From the NCBI RefSeq assembly GCF_016587375.1, contig NZ_BNJG01000001.1:4422501-4486500 (forward strand): DNA of 64,000 nucleotides, read 5' to 3'. The notes beneath the pieces are model-generated. The model searched no databases. It was not told the DNA's origin and saw only the letters and a program-made list of their open reading frames with translations. Shown here piece by piece: positions 11,291-20,348 of the stretch. The translations under genes were made by a program, and so were the position numbers. This DNA is from Ktedonobacter robiniae (GTDB lineage Bacteria > Chloroflexota > Ktedonobacteria > Ktedonobacterales > Ktedonobacteraceae). Numbering within the stretch: position 1 is the stretch's first letter; every line of letters begins with the position of its first letter.

Positions 11291-12144
11291 TCCAACAGGC
11301 TCATCAAGACCACCCGGAACTCTCGGTGCTACGGCTGTGTGAATGGTTCTCCGTGAGTCGCAGTTGGTACTATGAAGCCAAGCTCGAACAGGGAGATGAG
11401 AGAGAAACGGAGCTGCGCGATCACATTGAGCGAATCATTTTGGAGTTTCCCGGCTATGGCTATCGTCGCGTCACTCGTGCTCTGGCACGAGCAGGTTGGA
11501 AGGTCAATCATAAACGCGTCTTGCGGATCATGCGGGAAGAATCCTTGTTGTGTCATCTGAAAAAACGATTTGTGGTTGCGACGACCGACTCGCGGCATAG
11601 GTTCCCGGTCTATCCCAATGTGTTAGCCGATCGGGTACTGACGGCACCCGATCAGGCGTGGGTGGCTGATCTCACGTACATCCGCCTGCGGGGAGCTTTT
11701 GTGTACCTGGCTTGTATCCTGGATGCGTTCTCACGCCGGTGCGTGGGGTGGTTCCTCTCACGGGAGATGACGACTCAGTTGACCCTGGCCGCCTTGAACC
11801 AGGCCATTGCCGAACGCCACCCAGCTCCCGGCTTGATCCATCACAGCGATCGTGGCGTCCAATATGCGAGTCACGACTATGTGGAGCAGTTACAGGCGAT
11901 TGGCGCGCACATCAGTATGTCGGCCGTGGGGAATCCGTACGACAATGCCAAAGCCGAAAGTTTCTTTAAGACGTTAAAAATGGAGGAAGTGTATCTCAAA
12001 GAGTACGAGTCATTTGCCGATGCAGAAGCCAATTTACAGGAATTCATCGAGCAGGTGTACAATACCAAGCGCTTGCATTCGAGCTTGGGGTATCTTCCGC
12101 CTGCTGAGTTTGAGGAAGCCTATGCCTCTGTGGCCAGAAGTTGA
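11212..12144 (+). CDS. IS3-family transposase OrfB (DDE integrase core)
   Basis: The frame is open from 11212 and lies -1 relative to orfA. Independent initiation would be at ATG 11287, which overlaps the orfA stop as ATGA. It contains the HTH_21 region and the rve integrase core with the DDE triad: Asp in VADLTYIRL, Asp in HHSDRGVQYAS, and Glu in AKAESFFKTLK. The length is normal for the family and no stop interrupts it, so the element could still be active. Confidence 0.93.
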   Translation: MWTIGVGESGVKKSLAEQRVGERHAMIQQAHQDHPELSVLRLCEWFSVSRSWYYEAKLEQGDERETELRDHIERIILEFPGYGYRRVTRALARAGWKVNHKRVLRIMREESLLCHLKKRFVVATTDSRHRFPVYPNVLADRVLTAPDQAWVADLTYIRLRGAFVYLACILDAFSRRCVGWFLSREMTTQLTLAALNQAIAERHPAPGLIHHSDRGVQYASHDYVEQLQAIGAHISMSAVGNPYDNAKAESFFKTLKMEEVYLKEYESFADAEANLQEFIEQVYNTKRLHSSLGYLPPAEFEEAYASVARS

Positions 12145-12462
12145 CTTCCTCGTGTGTCCGGCAAAAGGGGTTCACTCCACTTTTTCAATATATCGTAGGC
12201 CAAACTTTCTTCAAAAACAGGGTACTTTGCTTTGAGAGCATTCCTATCTTTAGACATTTTAAGCATCCTTTCTATTTTCATATATTGAACGGTTTGTATT
12301 TGAATAATTTATCATTGAATTTTGATTAGACTCACTAATAAGAATAGTAGGTCTAAATTGATTTGTTACAAATAACTGCGATTAGCTGATGCAATGCCAG
12401 TTTCTCACGTTTATGGTATTCTTTGAGAAGGAAACCATTTGTTATTGAGAGGCAGGGTAACC

Positions 12463-13059
12463 ATGACAACAAGATCGAGATTGTTTGCAGTGACTCCTGC
12501 TGATTGGGTGCCAGGTCCAGGCCAGGGACAGTGGACATATGAGGAGTATGCAGCGATACCAGAGGATGGGCATCGTTATGAAGTGGTGAATGGAGTCTTG
12601 TATATGACACCTTCTCCTAGCGTGTGGCATCAGAAAGTGGCGAAGAGGCTTGTGAATCTGTTCTGTAACTATGTAGAGGGTTTAGGGCTAGGAGAGGTGT
12701 TTATGGCTCCTCTCGATGTCGAACTAGGGTATGGATATGTCGTTCAGCCTGATGTGTTTGTACTTTTCAATGAGCATCTGGATCAGGTCGCTGACTCACG
12801 CATTCTCGGTGCTCCTGATCTGGTGATTGAGGTTGCCTCACCGAGTACAGCAGGCCATGATCGACGCGAGAAGCAAGATGCATACGCCGGAGCTGGTGTC
12901 CCTGAGTACTGGATTGTAACCCCTGATGCTCATATCGTAGAAGTGCTGTTTCTCGATAGTGGCATCTATCGTTCTCAAGGGCTTTTTATTGCTGATGATG
13001 TGCTACCTTCTCAAGTATTGCCCGGTTTGCCTATCACCGTCGAGCAAATATTCATTTAA
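12463..13059 (+). CDS. Uma2 family (DUF820) restriction-endonuclease-like protein
   Basis: About 198 residues from ATG 12463, preceded by GAGGCAGGGT; an upstream in-frame TTG lacks a site. The PD-(D/E)xK core of the Uma2 family is visible: RYEVVNGVLYMTPSPS near the N terminus, then VQPDVFVL, APDLVIEVASPST and YAGAGVPEYWIVTPD. The Asp of QPDV and the E-x-x of IEVASPS are the usual metal-binding positions. Such genes are abundant in cyanobacteria and Chloroflexota, and their biological role is not established. A strong terminator follows at 13085. Confidence 0.88.
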   Translation: MTTRSRLFAVTPADWVPGPGQGQWTYEEYAAIPEDGHRYEVVNGVLYMTPSPSVWHQKVAKRLVNLFCNYVEGLGLGEVFMAPLDVELGYGYVVQPDVFVLFNEHLDQVADSRILGAPDLVIEVASPSTAGHDRREKQDAYAGAGVPEYWIVTPDAHIVEVLFLDSGIYRSQGLFIADDVLPSQVLPGLPITVEQIFI

Positions 13060-13084
13060 GGTTTTCTGATAGGAATTAGAGAGA

Positions 13085-13116
13085 CACCCTCACTTATAGT
13101 AGTGAGGGTGCTTTTT
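13085..13116 (+). terminator. Intrinsic terminator after the Uma2 gene
   Basis: Perfect 10-bp stem CACCCTCACT (13085-13094) / AGTGAGGGTG (13101-13110), 6-base loop, then CTTTTT. Confidence 0.9.
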
Positions 13117-13834
13117 ATGATTTGTTGTGGGATGTCTGTGTTGTGGTGGAAGGTTTTTGACATCTGATCTTGACACCTTAATGTGTTTTGTGTACGTTTT
13201 TACTCAGGAAAGTTATGCATAATTACTTTGATTTCTTAATCAACATAGATGCCTATTCTGGCGTAGTGATAGTTCTGGATTTCAGACTACAAAAAGCTAT
13301 TTCTTATTTATATCGGCTTCGGAGGGATCGTGGTTCCTATGCAGAGTATAGAAGAAGAGAACGAGAAGAGATATTTCGAGTTGCAAATGAGATTGGAAGA
13401 AAAAAATATGAATATAGGATGGCATGTCGCCCTCTTATTTGGTTTCGCAATTTCATTGTTATCAACTTTCTGATCTTCATCACAGCAATTATTATATGGG
13501 GAATAGCAGGAGAAAACACATATATTTCTGGTTGGTGTCAGGCCGCTATATGGATATCTGGATTATTTATTGTGATACTCGTTTTTCATTTCTTCAACGT
13601 ACGTTACCATATAATGTCTGGTACTATAGGCTATGATGGAGAAAAGTTTGGTTTCAAAGGAATTGAAAAGATTCAAAAAGTTAACTCATTAAAAGATGAG
13701 ATGGAAGCTCTAGAAATACAATCTAGAATGCTAAAAGCTTACCAAACAAGTATACTTTCAATCAGCGAGCAACTCGAGCTTTATAAAGAGGAACTTTTGC
13801 AAGCTATTCAAAAGTATCAACGCCAAGCTAGTAG

Positions 13835-14958
13835 TCAGTCCAGTTTGTTATTGATAACAGGATAGAGATCATGAAGCTTGTCACGAGCATCGTTGCAGGT
13901 AAAGCGCCAGGAAATGGTACAACGCTGAGCATTTCGCTCGGACTCCAAAGTCGCAATGCGTTGACGTAGCTCAGACAGACTTTGCACCCGACGCGAAAGA
14001 CAGCCACGGGTAAAAATCCCAATCTCAATTTCAGCCATGTTAAGCCAGCTAGCATGTTTGGGCGTGTAATGGAATTCGATCCGTTGCAAGAGGCGTCTGG
14101 CCTCAGCGGGCTCAAACGTCTCATAGAGAGCCGCAGCGGTATGTGTGTTGAGATTATCCTGCACCAGACGAATGTACTCAGCGTGCGGATAGGCCTCATC
14201 AACGAGCCAGCGGATGCAATGAGCATAATCCCGTTTGGTCCTCTGTTGGGTCATCTCAACGTGACGCCAGCCTGCAAGCGGCTCCACAAAGAAAAACAGG
14301 TTGGCTGTGCCCAAGCGTTCGTATTCATAATCGATGCGTTCCACTTGCCCTGGTTTGGCTGGCACAGAAGGTCGCACATCGGCCTCTGGAGCCACCAACT
14401 TCTCATCGAAGCAGACAGTGGGAGAGTGTGGATCGTCCTCGACCTCTATGAGGTCGAGGACATCTTCCATCGTCGCGACAAACTCGGCTCCTACTGTTGG
14501 GATGCACCAGTGCTCGTGTTGCCAAGGTTTAAGTTCGTTTTTTTCAGGAGCTGGCGAATGGTTTCTGGCGAGATGGATTCGGCAAATCCCAGCTCGACAA
14601 CCTTGCCAGCCAACAATCGCAACGTCCAATGGTCATGCCCATCAGGAGTGGGACTGCATGCAATGGCAATCAGATGAGCCGCTTGGCTTCCTGTGAGAGC
14701 CTGACGACGGCGCTGCTGCCGCTTGTCCTGCAAGACCGCTTCGAGTCCGCCTTGCAGATACAATTGCCGAACTCGAATGGAGGTATTGCGGCTGATCTGG
14801 AAGGTCTCGCAAATCTGCTGATCGGTCCAGCCATCGGCCGCTTTGAGCAAGGCGTGGGCTCGGGTAAACGTTCTGGCATTGGCTTTGCCTGCATGGATGA
14901 ACGTTTGCAGCGAGGCACGATCTGTCTCAGTCAACGTGACAGGGATGGGATGTTTCAT
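13835..14958 (-). CDS. IS630-family transposase, two frames joined by -1 frameshift
   Basis: The first frame (14958-14491) carries the helix-turn-helix domain (WTDQQICETFQISRNTSIRVRQLY). The second frame (to 13835) has the DDE core, with FDEKLVAP, LVQDNLNTHTAAALY and FHYTPKHASWLNMAEIEIG giving the D, D and E residues. The frames meet at a run of seven A (complement of 14538-14544), where a -1 shift gives ...LLKKNELKPWQHEHW, the usual continuous IS630 sequence. This looks like programmed frameshifting. The fused product would be near 370 residues. The stop codon at 13835-13837 lies outside the element, in target DNA. Confidence 0.88.
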
Positions 14959-15004
14959 GGCAAGCTCCTGGGTTTTTCATGAGTATCTCACCCTTGTCAA
15001 TTGC
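13851..15004 (-). mobile_element. IS630-family insertion sequence
   Basis: About 1.15 kb carrying a two-frame IS630 transposase on the minus strand. It is flanked by TA at 13849-13850 and 15005-15006, the target dinucleotide duplicated by this family. The terminal sequences TTGATAACAGGATAGAGAT (left) and TTGACAAGGGTGAGATAC (right complement, from 15000) are only loosely matched. The right boundary could therefore be 15000 or 15004; TTGTTA/TTGCTA also flank the shorter version. Removing the element restores the host reading frame exactly. Confidence 0.85.
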
Positions 15005-15425
15005 TAAATGGATTTACTTCTAGCCATAACAGAAGGATGTATTTTGCTTTGCAAATGATCATTATTGCTAGTTCTCTCTTTGTAGGTAGCCTTACCAGTG
15101 GCCTTACGAGCCAAATTAGTATATTAGGGAATCATTGGATTGCTCCTGCTTTTAGCTTGATAGTTAGCTTCTTAACTGCTATGGTTACATTGTTAAAGCC
15201 TCGTGAAAAAGGCTATAACTTGCAACAGACGGCAGATGCGATAGAGTACGAAATATCTTGTGCTAATAAGCGTATCTATAGTTATGAGGGGTTAAGTGAT
15301 AGACAAGTGTATACAAAATTAGCTCAAGAAGTAGAAAAGCTAAGAAACGAGCAGCGGAAACGACAGCAGCAATTGGAACAATCATCCGAAGATAAACAAA
15401 CGCCACATGAAAATTAATCTGGCAT

Positions 15426-17192
15426 TTGCTACTGCTTGATGAAGTCTTAAAAGTATTGGGGGATGCAGGCGACATGACAAATTTGTTTCCGATAAGTTTG
15501 AAAATATTTTTTGCTGAAAATAGCATTGTGTCCCCGTCTTTTGGTAAATTCGCTTATGTTATAAGCGTGTTTACCAAGACTCCTCCTTCCCCAACTAATG
15601 CTATAGATCCCGTAGTAATTGCTGCAATTATTGGATTTCTTGGTGTAGTTATAGGTGCTGTTATTGCAGGGATATTTGCTTTCTTTCATCTTCGATATCA
15701 AATTCGACGTAATGCTCAAATTGAAAAACAACGGTTAGAGGATCAATTTATCCATGAAGAAAGAATGAAGCGTTTGGAACAAACGCTTGAAGCAGAGCAA
15801 GAGCGTGCTAAACGTGAACAGGAACGCCAAGAATCAGCTTTTGAAGATGCCCATATTGCTATGCAGCGTGCAAAGACACTTGCTGAGCGTCTGGAAGCAT
15901 ATAAAAAAGCTCTTTGTGCTGATCCACATGTTACAAGGTTACAAATACTTGATATGACTAGCCCGCTTGAGATAAGGGATATTTATATTCGTTTGCAATT
16001 ACACCAAGAAATTAAATTAGATTATGAAGTTGATCCAGTGTTACGAGATGCAGAAAGTCAACATGATCCTAATATATTATTAAAGGCTACTCAAAAGTAT
16101 TTGGAAGATCGTGTTGATATTGCCCTTGCACCTGAAGAGGCAATTCGTAAATATAAACATTGCGTCATTGTTGGTGATCCTGGAGCAGGTAAATCAACCT
16201 TACTTAAGTATTTAGCTTTGCAATCGATTGATCAGCAATTGGTAAATTTACCTAATTTACCAATTCATGTGGAGCTAAATGCTTTTGTGAATTCCGGCTA
16301 TCGTAATCTTATCGAGTTTGCTGCCACTGTTTGGGAAGATCGTTATGGTTTTCCAAAAATTGAAGCGGTTGAATATATTCATCAGCAGTTACGAGAGGGA
16401 AAAGCATTATTGCTATTGGATGCACTTGATGAAACTGTTACTGGAGCGACGAAGGAAGAAGCAGAAGAAGTATACGTCCAAGTATCTAAAGCTATTATTG
16501 ATATCAGTACCCGTTATCATCAAGCACCAATCGTAGTAACTGTGCGTAAAGCAGGGTATCATCAGCGTGCGCGACTTATTGGTTTTACTGAACTAGAGGT
16601 TCTAGATTTTCGCCCGGGAGAGATAAAACGCTTTGTAGAGCATTGGTTTGCTAACCATTCTGATCCTCAGAAAAGAAATAATGCTTCAGAGCTCAATCTA
16701 AAACTTGAGCAAAATTCGCGTATGCAAACATTGGCAGCTAATCCACTTTTGCTGTCATTAATTGTGATTGTTTATGAGGATCGTCTTGATCTTCCTGAGC
16801 GTCGTTCCCTGCTCTATAAGCAATGTGTTGATACACTGTTAACTAAATGGGATGCTAGTCGAAATATTCGCCGGCTTCGTGCCTTTAAGCCAGAGCATAA
16901 AAGGCAACTTTTAGAAGAAGTTGCTTGGCATTTTCACTTACATGGACAGCGTTACTTTCCGGAACGAGATCTACTTGATATCATTACCAATTTTTTACCG
17001 GCTATTGGACTAGAACCAGAACAAAATGGGCAAGTATTAGATGAGATACTTTCAGAGAATGGTCTTCTCAAAGAACAAGCTCGGGGATGGTATGGCTTTT
17101 TACACTTAACGATTCAGGAATACTTGGCTGCACAGTATGCAGTTGATTATCTGCAGCTTGATGCATTATTGATGCGATGTGCTGATCCTTGA
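15426..17192 (+). CDS. Membrane-anchored NACHT NTPase, N-terminal part (ends at in-frame TGA)
   Basis: Open from TTG 15426; ATG 15474 is an alternative start. Order of parts: a membrane helix at about residues 60-82 (AIDPVVIAAIIGFLGVVIG), a long charged coiled coil (about 88-150), then a NACHT domain with Walker A VGDPGAGKST near residue 250 and Walker B ALLLLDALDE near 330. The winged-helix part follows (LAANPLLLSLIVIVYEDR, GFLHLTIQEYLAAQYAV). NACHT STAND NTPases act as sensor-switches in bacterial and eukaryotic immunity. It ends ...MRCADP-stop, and the same frame continues at once as WEEVILLYAGQ, a motif family members carry just after the NACHT module. This is therefore one gene cut by a TGA at 17190-17192. 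The SLATT-like gene lies 9 bases upstream. Confidence 0.85.
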   Translation: MLLLDEVLKVLGDAGDMTNLFPISLKIFFAENSIVSPSFGKFAYVISVFTKTPPSPTNAIDPVVIAAIIGFLGVVIGAVIAGIFAFFHLRYQIRRNAQIEKQRLEDQFIHEERMKRLEQTLEAEQERAKREQERQESAFEDAHIAMQRAKTLAERLEAYKKALCADPHVTRLQILDMTSPLEIRDIYIRLQLHQEIKLDYEVDPVLRDAESQHDPNILLKATQKYLEDRVDIALAPEEAIRKYKHCVIVGDPGAGKSTLLKYLALQSIDQQLVNLPNLPIHVELNAFVNSGYRNLIEFAATVWEDRYGFPKIEAVEYIHQQLREGKALLLLDALDETVTGATKEEAEEVYVQVSKAIIDISTRYHQAPIVVTVRKAGYHQRARLIGFTELEVLDFRPGEIKRFVEHWFANHSDPQKRNNASELNLKLEQNSRMQTLAANPLLLSLIVIVYEDRLDLPERRSLLYKQCVDTLLTKWDASRNIRRLRAFKPEHKRQLLEEVAWHFHLHGQRYFPERDLLDIITNFLPAIGLEPEQNGQVLDEILSENGLLKEQARGWYGFLHLTIQEYLAAQYAVDYLQLDALLMRCADP

Positions 17193-17201
17193 TGGGAGGA
17201 A

Positions 17202-19040
17202 GTGATTTTGCTTTATGCAGGGCAAGTGCCAGATGCAAGTAATCTTTTGCAGAGTTTACTTGAATTTAAATTTGCAAATACAAATCAATATGACCTATTT
17301 CATACAAATTTATTATTAGCCAGTCGTTGTCTGGCTGCATATCCTACTGTTCGTCAACGTACTCTGCGTAAAGAGATAATTTTACGTTTATTTGATATCT
17401 TAGATAAGACGGAATACTCATTAATGGAGCAAAAAATTATAGAAACATTGATAGAAATAGGAGGAAAAGATGTAAATCTGTCTTTAATAGAGATTGTTTC
17501 GAATGAAAAGGCAAGAATGTCATTACGTCAGACAATTATTTCTGAATTAGGGCAGGTTAGAGAACGGTCAATAGTACCTCATTTGGTTTCTCTTCTTCTT
17601 AAATTTCCAAATAATTATTTAAATATTTCAGAAAAAGATGTGTTTTTGAATTTAGCTCAGGCTTTAGCCGATTTAAAGGATAGATTAGCGGCTCCCCAAT
17701 TGATGGATCTTCTTTTAGATACATTCTCATATACCTTCTTAAATAATTTTGCACGTGAAGCGATTGTAGAAGCCTTAGGGAAACTAGGAGATAAATCAGT
17801 GGCCTTGCAATTGGTTCCGCTCCTTGTAGATCACTCCTTAGACTTAAGTATTCGCGAAAAGATAGTGAATACATTAGGTCAGATAGGAGATGGATCAGTG
17901 GCCCTGCAATTGGTTCCGCTCCTCATAGATCACTCCTTAGACTTAAATATTCGTGAAAATATAGTAGGCACATTAGGTCGGATAGGAGATGGAGCGGTGG
18001 CCCTGCAATTGGTTCCGCTCCTTGTGGATTCCTCCCTCGACGAAAAAATAACCATTACCATGACCAGTACTGACGATTTCGTAGGTTATGGACTAGATGA
18101 CTTAAATTTACGCGCAGCTATTGCATATATTTTGGGTCGTATAGGAGATACATCGATAGTTTCTCAATTGGTTCCTCTTTTTCTGAATGAATCTTTAGAC
18201 TTAAATGTTCGTGGTGGAATTGCTCATACCTTAATTTCTCTTAAAGAGAGATCATTGGCAAAGGACTTTGTTAAGTTTCTTTCAGAGAAAAAAGTTGAAA
18301 CAGCATTCCTTGGGTTAATAGCATATGATCTCTATTTGTTAGAAGATAAATCAGTAATACCCCAACTTGTCTCTCTTCTCTTGGATGAATCAAATCATCA
18401 CATGAATAACTATATTATGCATACAATAGAGGAAATAGGAGATAAATCAGTAGTACCTCAGCTTATATCTCTCTTTTCAGCTAAATATTTGAATAGTTTT
18501 GATTTTGATTCTCTTGTTTATGCGTTAGATAAGTTAGGAGATAGATCGGTAGCGTCTCAGCTATTTTTCCTCCTAGCAGATAACTCTCTAAGTAAGATGG
18601 CACGCAGCTATGTTGCTATTGCATTAGCTGGATTTGGCTACACATCAGTGATTCCTCAATTAGTTTCTTTCCTTCTGGATGAATCTTTAGATGCGGATGA
18701 ACGTGGCAAAATTGCTTATGCGTTGGGAAGATTAGGAGATAAATCGGTTACTCCTCAGCTGATTTCTTGCATCTCAAATACAAAGTTTTTTCATTATAGT
18801 CCTTTTTGTTCTGCCATTTTTAATGTACTTCCATCATTGGCTAATGACGATGAAACGGTCAAATCTCTTATTGAAATGTTATTTAATGCGGATCAGCCAG
18901 GCATGAGAAATGTTATTTTCAGATCTGTTTGGGTAATATGTCGGCAGGCGGGTATTAGGGTACTTATAGAAAATGGAAATGAAGGTAAGAAAGCTATATT
19001 AACTAGGACGTTAAATTACCCAGATAAAGTAGATGAGTAA
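17202..19040 (+). CDS. HEAT-repeat C-terminal part of the NACHT protein (sensor region)
   Basis: Same reading frame as the NACHT gene and separated from it only by TGA. It could be re-initiated at GTG 17202, where GGGAGGA precedes too closely (2 bases) for normal use. About 612 residues consist of HEAT-like repeats of about 31-33 residues ending in LGxxGDxSVxxQLVPLL, from about 17490 to 18800. In NACHT and other STAND proteins such repeats form the ligand-sensing arm. Three central repeats are near-identical at DNA level (17787-18045). If the TGA were TGG the full protein would be about 1200 residues. No membrane helix is present in this part. Confidence 0.8.
   Translation: MILLYAGQVPDASNLLQSLLEFKFANTNQYDLFHTNLLLASRCLAAYPTVRQRTLRKEIILRLFDILDKTEYSLMEQKIIETLIEIGGKDVNLSLIEIVSNEKARMSLRQTIISELGQVRERSIVPHLVSLLLKFPNNYLNISEKDVFLNLAQALADLKDRLAAPQLMDLLLDTFSYTFLNNFAREAIVEALGKLGDKSVALQLVPLLVDHSLDLSIREKIVNTLGQIGDGSVALQLVPLLIDHSLDLNIRENIVGTLGRIGDGAVALQLVPLLVDSSLDEKITITMTSTDDFVGYGLDDLNLRAAIAYILGRIGDTSIVSQLVPLFLNESLDLNVRGGIAHTLISLKERSLAKDFVKFLSEKKVETAFLGLIAYDLYLLEDKSVIPQLVSLLLDESNHHMNNYIMHTIEEIGDKSVVPQLISLFSAKYLNSFDFDSLVYALDKLGDRSVASQLFFLLADNSLSKMARSYVAIALAGFGYTSVIPQLVSFLLDESLDADERGKIAYALGRLGDKSVTPQLISCISNTKFFHYSPFCSAIFNVLPSLANDDETVKSLIEMLFNADQPGMRNVIFRSVWVICRQAGIRVLIENGNEGKKAILTRTLNYPDKVDE
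17787..18045 (+). repeat. 99-bp tandem repeats inside the HEAT region
   Basis: Units start at 17787, 17886 and 17985 (third partial). Each begins GGAGAT and contains CAGTGGCCCTGCAATTGGTT with few changes, then ACTCCTTAGACTTAA. They encode 33-residue HEAT units. The near-identity at synonymous sites points to recent duplication. Confidence 0.85.
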
Positions 19041-19127
19041 AATCTAAGAAATTGCAGTTAAATACATAAAGTGTTTGAATATTTTTACTCATTATTTTTA
19101 TGAGGTTAAACAGTTCTAAGTCTGATG

Positions 19128-20053
19128 TTAGCTACTTTTTTCGTTAAACCGCTGCAATGTAAATGGCTTGATAATTTGCGACATGTGATTTTTGACAATT
19201 ATTTCTGTGGTTATTTTTCCTGTAATGGCGCTGAGGATTATACCCACGCTATTGTGACCCGTGGCTAGGATGACATTCTTCCATTGAGGAGCTGGGCCGA
19301 GGATGGGACGTGTATCTGGTGTTTTGGGGCGTAGTCCAGCCCATGAAGATGTGAATGTACTTTGTGCCAGGCTTGGAATGAGTTTGGCTGTGGCGTTTTG
19401 CAGCCAGGCGATGCCTTTCTCTGTGACCTGGGTATCGAAGCCTGTATCTGCTTTTGTTGCTCCAACGATAATGCTTTCTCCTTTGGGGGCGAGATATGCT
19501 CCTTCCCCAAAGATGATATGCCGGAGCTGGTGAGTGGGTTGGCAGTAGGAAATAATTTCTCCTTTGAGGGGTGTAACAGGGATATTGAGATTGAGCCACT
19601 CTCCACACTGAGCTGCCCATGATCCTGCTGTGATGATGAGATATTTGCACGAGATCGACTGGCTGGCTGTGACTACCTCTGTAACCTGGCTGTCGTGATG
19701 CTGAAAGCCTATAACTTCTTCATGGGGATAGAAGATAGCTCCGAGTCTTTTTGCAGCCTGATAGTAAGCCTGGACGACTTGGGGCGCTTTGACTTGTGAT
19801 TCTTCTGGAGTATGAATAGCTGCTTGAATATGAGGGTCAAGCAGTGGCTCTTGTTCCCTGGCTTCGTCGCCGGTAAGCCAGTACATTTTAGTCCTAACGG
19901 TTGCCATGTTTCCATACGCTGTTGAAGGTGGCTTACGCGTTTGGGGTTGCGCACGGTTCGTAGTGCGCTGGTTTGTTCGTAGCCGATATGTACGTTGCTG
20001 GTCTCTTCTAGTTCTGATTTTGGTGTCTTGACATTCTCTGGGCCAGCTTAAGC
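19128..20053 (-). pseudogene. FAD-dependent glycine/D-amino-acid oxidase-like gene, truncated and frameshifted
   Basis: The main frame (19907-19128) holds the C-terminal two-thirds of a DAO/ThiO-type oxidoreductase: LTGDEAREQEPLLDP, YLIITAGSWAAQ, GEIISYCQP, GLRPKTPDTRPILGPAP and NVILATGHNSVGIILS. Upstream the homology passes into another frame (HIGYEQTSALRTVRNP...HLQQRMETWQPLGLK). Adding one T at the run 19886-19889 rejoins them as ...LGLKMYWLTGDEA. The N-terminal FAD-binding GxGxxG segment is absent before a stop near 20053, so the gene is broken even if the frameshift is a sequencing error. Confidence 0.75.
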
Positions 20054-20055
20054 GA

Positions 20056-20348
20056 GAATCCCTTGCTTTTTTAATTCTCTACTCTCTCATTGGCTTGTGA
20101 GATCCCACTTACAAGTTCTTTTTCTTCTCATTTTAGATGAATTGCAACTTTGCGTTAATATTATGTTTGATATTTATATTCATGAAGCTTATCCTCTTTA
20201 TTTATAAGAACTCCTAGCAGGATAAAAGATGGTTCCATTTTAGATAAGTATATGTGGATGCATGCGGCGTTTTAGAGGCATGTAAGTTACCCATAATGGA
20301 ACCTCTTATAAATTTGAATAAGACCAGTTGGCTTCAGATTCTTAAAGT
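20056..20348. other. AT-rich intergenic region without recognisable gene
   Basis: About 290 bases between the oxidoreductase remnant and the HTH gene. No coding frame, RNA gene or repeat was recognised; it is markedly more AT-rich than the core genes. Confidence 0.4.

Larger units (their letters stand above)
10904..12179 (+). mobile_element. IS3-family insertion sequence, complete
   Basis: 1276 bp with imperfect terminal inverted repeats: left TGGACTGCACCCATTTTCCC (10904 on), right end complement TGGAGTGAACCCCTTTTGCC, and the similarity continues inward through CGGACA and GAAGTCAACTT. It carries overlapping orfA and orfB in the IS3 arrangement. The flanks AAA (10901-10903, complement) and AAG (12180-12182, complement) look like a 3-bp target duplication with one change. 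It has inserted into, and split, the coiled-coil membrane gene on the minus strand. Confidence 0.9.
10163..12257 (-). pseudogene. Coiled-coil two-helix membrane protein gene, interrupted by IS3 element
   Basis: The two exposed parts are 12257-12180 (ATG with AAAGGA upstream, 26 codons, MSKDRNALKAKYPVFEES...) and 10903-10163. Joined after removing the IS and one 3-base duplicate (AAG/AAA), they give one frame of about 271 residues. The product would have a charged coiled coil over roughly residues 115-200 and two C-terminal membrane helices (IGALLLLIIVAALIIAMF and NNAFLVILGYFFGQTVG) with a basic end. No known family was recognised. The segment still open from inside the IS end (to 11071) is an artefact of IS sequence. 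Its architecture resembles the neighbouring membrane and coiled-coil proteins of the conflict-like region. Confidence 0.7.
13215..15417 (+). pseudogene. SLATT/DUF4231-like membrane protein gene, interrupted by IS630 element
   Basis: The gene starts at ATG 13215 (AGGAAAG just upstream) and runs to TTA at 13848-13850. It resumes with AATGGA at 15007 and stops at 15417. Joining at the duplicated TA gives one continuous frame of about 348 residues. The first part has two membrane helices (IVINFLIFITAIIIWGIAG and AAIWISGLFIVILVFHFF) and a coiled coil. The second part has the SLATT/DUF4231 pattern: helix MIIIASSLFVGSLTSGL, helix WIAPAFSLIVSFLTAMVTL, then a short amphipathic region with YNLQQTADAIEYEISCAN. 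SLATT proteins are predicted membrane effectors in bacterial conflict systems (established proposal). The NACHT gene starts 9 bases downstream, suggesting they work together. Family assignment rests on pattern only. Confidence 0.7.

Noticed and set aside
13982..14982. Plus-strand frames of 117-231 codons
   Set aside because: They are antisense shadows of the IS630 transposase.
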